The translations under genes and the position numbers were made by a program. A stretch of 64,000 nucleotides of DNA from JAWXCE01 sp034440495 (lineage in GTDB: Bacteria > Pseudomonadota > Alphaproteobacteria > Rhizobiales > Rhodomicrobiaceae), in assembly GCA_034440495.1 (NCBI GenBank), contig JAWXCE010000054.1, forward strand, positions 4,154 to 68,153, in the 5' to 3' direction. How positions within the stretch are numbered: position 1 is the stretch's first letter; every line of letters begins with the position of its first letter. Below the pieces are notes generated by a model. That model was not told the origin of the DNA, searched no databases, and saw nothing but the letters and a program-made list of their open reading frames with translations. Of the stretch, positions 61,357 through 64,000 are shown piece by piece.

Positions 61357-63525
61357 ATGCATGACGCTTACCCATTGTCCGCAAAACCCATGACGACCTC
61401 CGGTCTGCCGGTAAACTCGTTTCCGACGCAGGACTTGTGGGCATTCGACGAAGCGTCGCGAAAAAGCCGCACGCGAGACCGTATAGCGCCCTGGCGGCGG
61501 TTGTTCATTTTCGGCGGCGCGAGCTTGCTAACTGCCTACCTAACCCACGAATTTTACCAGGTTCTAAATGTGGGCGGCCTCGCACAGCTTGAAATCGTTC
61601 TGATCGCTTTCTTCGTGCTCAACATCGCGTGGCTGTCTTTATCTTTCATGACCGCCGTCGCGGGTTTTTTGGTGATCGTTACCGGCGGTCGCCGCTCAAT
61701 GATCGACTTCGCCAGTCTGAACCTCGAAGCACCGCTGAAAGCCAAGACCGCCATTTTGCTCTGCACCTATAACGAGGCGCCCGAACGCATTTTCGGCACA
61801 GCGCTAGCGACGATGCGATCTTTAAGCGCTGGGCGTCACGCGAACGACTTCGACGTGTTCATCATCAGCGACACCACCGACCCCGACATCTGGGTGCAGG
61901 AGGAGGCGGCGTATCAAGCGGTGATGGCGAAACATGTCAGCGGGCCAAACGTAATTTATCGCCGCCGCACGGCCAACATCGGTAAAAAGGCCGGCAATAT
62001 AGCCGACTGGTGCCGCCGTTGGGGCCACGGCTATGAAAACATGCTGGTTCTCGACAGCGACAGCCTCATGGAAGGCGAGACTATTGAAAAACTTGCGCTC
62101 GCCATGGATGCCTACCCTGAAATGGGCCTTATCCAAACCGTGCCCGTCACGATGGGCCGTTTCACGCTGTTTGCGCGCCTTCAGCAATTCGCCGGTCGCG
62201 TTTACGGGCCGGTTCACGCAACCGGGCTGGCCTTCTGGCATCGCGGCACGGGTAATTTCTGGGGACACAACGCAATCATCCGCACCCGGGCGTTCATCGA
62301 AAACGCTGGCCTACCGGAGCTTTCTGGTAAGCCTCCATTCGGCGGGACAATTTTAAGCCATGATTTTGTCGAAGCCGCGCTGCTGTGCCGTGCTGGCTGG
62401 CGCGTTTGCATGGTGCCCGAACTTAAGGGATCGTATGAGGAAAGCCCGCCAAGCCTGGTCGATTTTGCCATGCGCGACCGGCGCTGGTGCCAGGGCAATC
62501 TGCAACATTCGAGGCTTTTACGCGCCAATGGACTTCACTGGTTAAGCCGAGTGCACCTTATCATGGGGATCATGGCTTACGTGTCGGTTTTGTTGTGGTT
62601 CCTGTTCCTGGTGTCCGCGCTTTCGGTAACAATTCAGGCTGAATACACCGTGCCGGACTACTTCCGCGGCGCCGGACTTTTCCCGACATGGCCGATGCAG
62701 GACAGCGAGCGCGCCATGAGTCTCTTGTTCTGGACATTAACGTTGTTGCTGCTGCCCAAGGTGTTCGGTTTCTCTGTCGCACTGTTCAGCAAAGACAGGC
62801 AAGCGTTTGGCGGTGTTGCGGGTTTAACTGGCAGCCTGTTTTTCGAAACGCTGATGTCGTCGCTTTTCGCCCACATACTTATGGCACTGCAATCCTCCGC
62901 GATTATTGAGGTGCTTCTCGGTAGGGATAGCGGTTGGAAACCGCAGCATCGAGGCGATGGCTCGCTGCCTAGTCTAACCGTGATGGGATATCATCTATTT
63001 CACATGATCTTAGGTGTTTCGCTGGCGACATTCACGTTTCTGACCTCACTCCCGCTGTTTTTGTGGATGCTGCCTGCTTCAATCGGCCTGACGTTATCCG
63101 GACCAATATCGGCTTTGTCCGCGAAACGATCGTGGGGAATGGGCGCGTGCAGGATAAACCTGTTATGCACCCCTGAAGAAACCGCGCCGCCGCCTATCGC
63201 GGTTCTAGCGCGCGAATGTCAGGAAGCGCTTGCTCCGGATGTTCTGAGGCGCGAGGCGATTTCTAACCTGGCAGGCGACCCAAAGTTGCGCCGTCTTCAT
63301 CGGGAACTTATTCGCATCCAGCCCATTTCACCGGAAGCGCGTTTCTCCCCTAATTTGGCTATAGCGCGCGCTAAACTCGAAGTATCAGGAAGCCTCGCCG
63401 AGCTGCTGACGCTTTTGAAACCAGGCGAAAAGGCCGCGTTGTTGTCCGATCCGGAAAGTCTTGCGCGCCTGGAAGCGCTGATACCCGCTGATCTCGGTCA
63501 ACAACCAGTGCATAGTTCCGCCTAA
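61357..63525 (+). CDS. opgH: Glucans biosynthesis glucosyltransferase MdoH/OpgH
   Basis: A 722-residue inner-membrane GT2 glucosyltransferase making linear beta-1,2-glucan. Two helices (about 50-110) precede the catalytic domain with LLCTYNEAPERIFGT, the DSDS metal motif (MLVLDSDSLMEGE), SHDFVEAAL, and the product-binding QxxRW-type RDRRWCQGNLQHSRLL. Several C-terminal helices and a cytoplasmic tail follow. It starts 12 bases after opgG with GAGGACG upstream, so the pair form one operon. A periplasmic OPG is expected to help at low osmolarity. Confidence 0.95.
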   Translation: MHDAYPLSAKPMTTSGLPVNSFPTQDLWAFDEASRKSRTRDRIAPWRRLFIFGGASLLTAYLTHEFYQVLNVGGLAQLEIVLIAFFVLNIAWLSLSFMTAVAGFLVIVTGGRRSMIDFASLNLEAPLKAKTAILLCTYNEAPERIFGTALATMRSLSAGRHANDFDVFIISDTTDPDIWVQEEAAYQAVMAKHVSGPNVIYRRRTANIGKKAGNIADWCRRWGHGYENMLVLDSDSLMEGETIEKLALAMDAYPEMGLIQTVPVTMGRFTLFARLQQFAGRVYGPVHATGLAFWHRGTGNFWGHNAIIRTRAFIENAGLPELSGKPPFGGTILSHDFVEAALLCRAGWRVCMVPELKGSYEESPPSLVDFAMRDRRWCQGNLQHSRLLRANGLHWLSRVHLIMGIMAYVSVLLWFLFLVSALSVTIQAEYTVPDYFRGAGLFPTWPMQDSERAMSLLFWTLTLLLLPKVFGFSVALFSKDRQAFGGVAGLTGSLFFETLMSSLFAHILMALQSSAIIEVLLGRDSGWKPQHRGDGSLPSLTVMGYHLFHMILGVSLATFTFLTSLPLFLWMLPASIGLTLSGPISALSAKRSWGMGACRINLLCTPEETAPPPIAVLARECQEALAPDVLRREAISNLAGDPKLRRLHRELIRIQPISPEARFSPNLAIARAKLEVSGSLAELLTLLKPGEKAALLSDPESLARLEALIPADLGQQPVHSSA

Positions 63526-63577
63526 AAGTCGCTGTAAGCGGCATAAAATAATAACGATAAAACATCAGGAACCATCC

Positions 63578-64000
63578 ATGAAGAAATATATGAAATACTT
63601 TTGGGCGGGCGGCGCAGCAGCGCTTTTCGCTTTTTCCAGTATGGGGATAGCAGTCTCCGAAACCGCGCGTGTCAATGGCAGCTTTCAAGTAGCGCAAGGG
63701 TTGTCGCCAGAACAGCAGCGGGAGCTTGAAAAGCAGCAGAAGCGCGAGAACAAGCAGGAAAATCGCCAAGAAAATCGTCAGGAGCGCCGTGAGGACAGAC
63801 AGGAGCTTAGGGACGACAAGCGTGGCCAACGCCAGGAAAACCAAGGCGTTCGTCAGGAAAACAAGCAAGAGCGACGCGAGGACAAGCGCGAATTCCAAGG
63901 GGAAAAGCGCGACGCCCGTCAGGAAAATCAGGGTGAACGGCTGGAAAACAAGCAGGAACGCCGCGAGGATAAACGCGAATTCCAAGGCGAAAAGCGCGAC
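63578..64000 (+). CDS. Exported charged repeat protein, cut by the window end
   Basis: An ATG with AGGA 8 bases upstream opens a frame of 141 codons that is still open at the window end. A signal peptide (KKYMKYFWAGGAAALFAFSS, cleaved near residue 27) leads to a region of almost only Gln, Glu, Arg, Lys, Asp and Asn. Two copies of a 29-residue (87-base) tandem repeat containing ENKQERREDKREFQGEKRD start at 63855 and 63942. It is likely a long extended or coiled periplasmic protein. Role unknown; it follows opgGH by 52 bases. Confidence 0.75.
   Translation, partial: MKKYMKYFWAGGAAALFAFSSMGIAVSETARVNGSFQVAQGLSPEQQRELEKQQKRENKQENRQENRQERREDRQELRDDKRGQRQENQGVRQENKQERREDKREFQGEKRDARQENQGERLENKQERREDKREFQGEKRD

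Noticed and set aside
63371..63985. A 204-codon frame on the minus strand, rich in Leu/Phe, at the right edge.
   Set aside because: It is the antisense image of the charged repeat protein; Leu/Phe richness comes from the Gln/Lys/Glu codons on the plus strand.
1..64000. Possible defence island, prophage, integron or CRISPR array.
   Set aside because: No nuclease/helicase cluster, integrase, phage structural gene, attachment repeat or spaced direct repeats were found. Only hicAB is of that general kind.

Overview
The window is a piece of alphaproteobacterial chromosome, most likely from the Hyphomicrobiales (Rhizobiales); the genus cannot be named from sequence alone. The evidence is a stray NDUFA12-type complex I subunit next to a DUF2155 protein and aat, a second-type glutamyl-tRNA synthetase, polyhydroxyalkanoate (PHA) enzymes, class II DAHP synthase, a B12-dependent ribonucleotide reductase, an outer-membrane protein that begins with the CCADLEERV motif of rhizobial porins, and dispersed palindromic elements of the kind common in Bradyrhizobium and its relatives. 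Base composition is moderately GC-rich by eye, with short AT-richer patches around 13.6-13.8, 19.3-19.7 and 21.4-22.2 kb. Gene density is high. I saw no rRNA, tRNA, CRISPR array, insertion sequence or prophage.

Layout. 0-2.7 kb: a cut-off upstream gene, an NTF2-like protein, an SDR and the PHA depolymerase phaZ. 2.9-6.2 kb: a MacAB-like export operon (adaptor, ATPase, permease). 6.3-8.4 kb: an outer-membrane barrel protein and a CDP-alcohol phosphatidyltransferase-like membrane protein. 8.6-12.9 kb: an RND efflux pair closed by a strong bidirectional terminator. 12.9-18.0 kb: a DUF2076 protein, a lipoprotein, a hybrid sensor kinase and class II DAHP synthase. 18.3-21.4 kb: a YiiX-like permuted papain-fold protein, a DUF3806 protein and nadE. 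21.4-24.2 kb is the most accessory-looking stretch: a frameshifted DUF6232-like membrane protein, hicAB, DUF1428, a broken MerR regulator and an FkbM methyltransferase. 24.3-35 kb is housekeeping: gltX, ankyrin and GNAT proteins, an M48 protease, a DsbA-like protein, the aroQ-accB-accC run, aat, DUF2155, a methyltransferase and NDUFA12. 35.1-39.8 kb: nrdJ and an unrecognised protein. 39.9-46 kb: an acyl-CoA dehydrogenase / enoyl-CoA hydratase / HSDL2-like SDR operon, tsaC and a GlcD-like flavoprotein. 46.6 kb: a phasin. 47.2-51.7 kb: a molybdenum hydroxylase operon (small subunit, Tat-exported large subunit, XdhC, MocA-like). 52-56.4 kb: a second RND pump. 56.6-59.4 kb: a DsbD-like reductase and a redoxin. 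59.7-63.5 kb: the osmoregulated periplasmic glucan genes opgG-opgH, followed by a charged repeat protein that runs off the window.

Recurring themes are three envelope export systems, envelope redox and thiol chemistry (DsbA, DsbD, redoxin), periplasmic glucan synthesis, and PHA/fatty-acid metabolism (phaZ, phasin, accBC, acyl-CoA dehydrogenase cluster). No complete new system is evident. The best candidates for new biology are four copies of one palindromic element, one of them read in frame inside nrdJ and two sitting in the pump-gene junctions of separate efflux operons; TGC/GCA dyads upstream of both phaZ and the phasin that suggest a shared PHA regulator; a complementary arm facing the Shine-Dalgarno of the enoyl-CoA hydratase; and a three-way-junction-like sequence upstream of opgG. 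Two genes near 21.4 and 22.9 kb are frame-disrupted.
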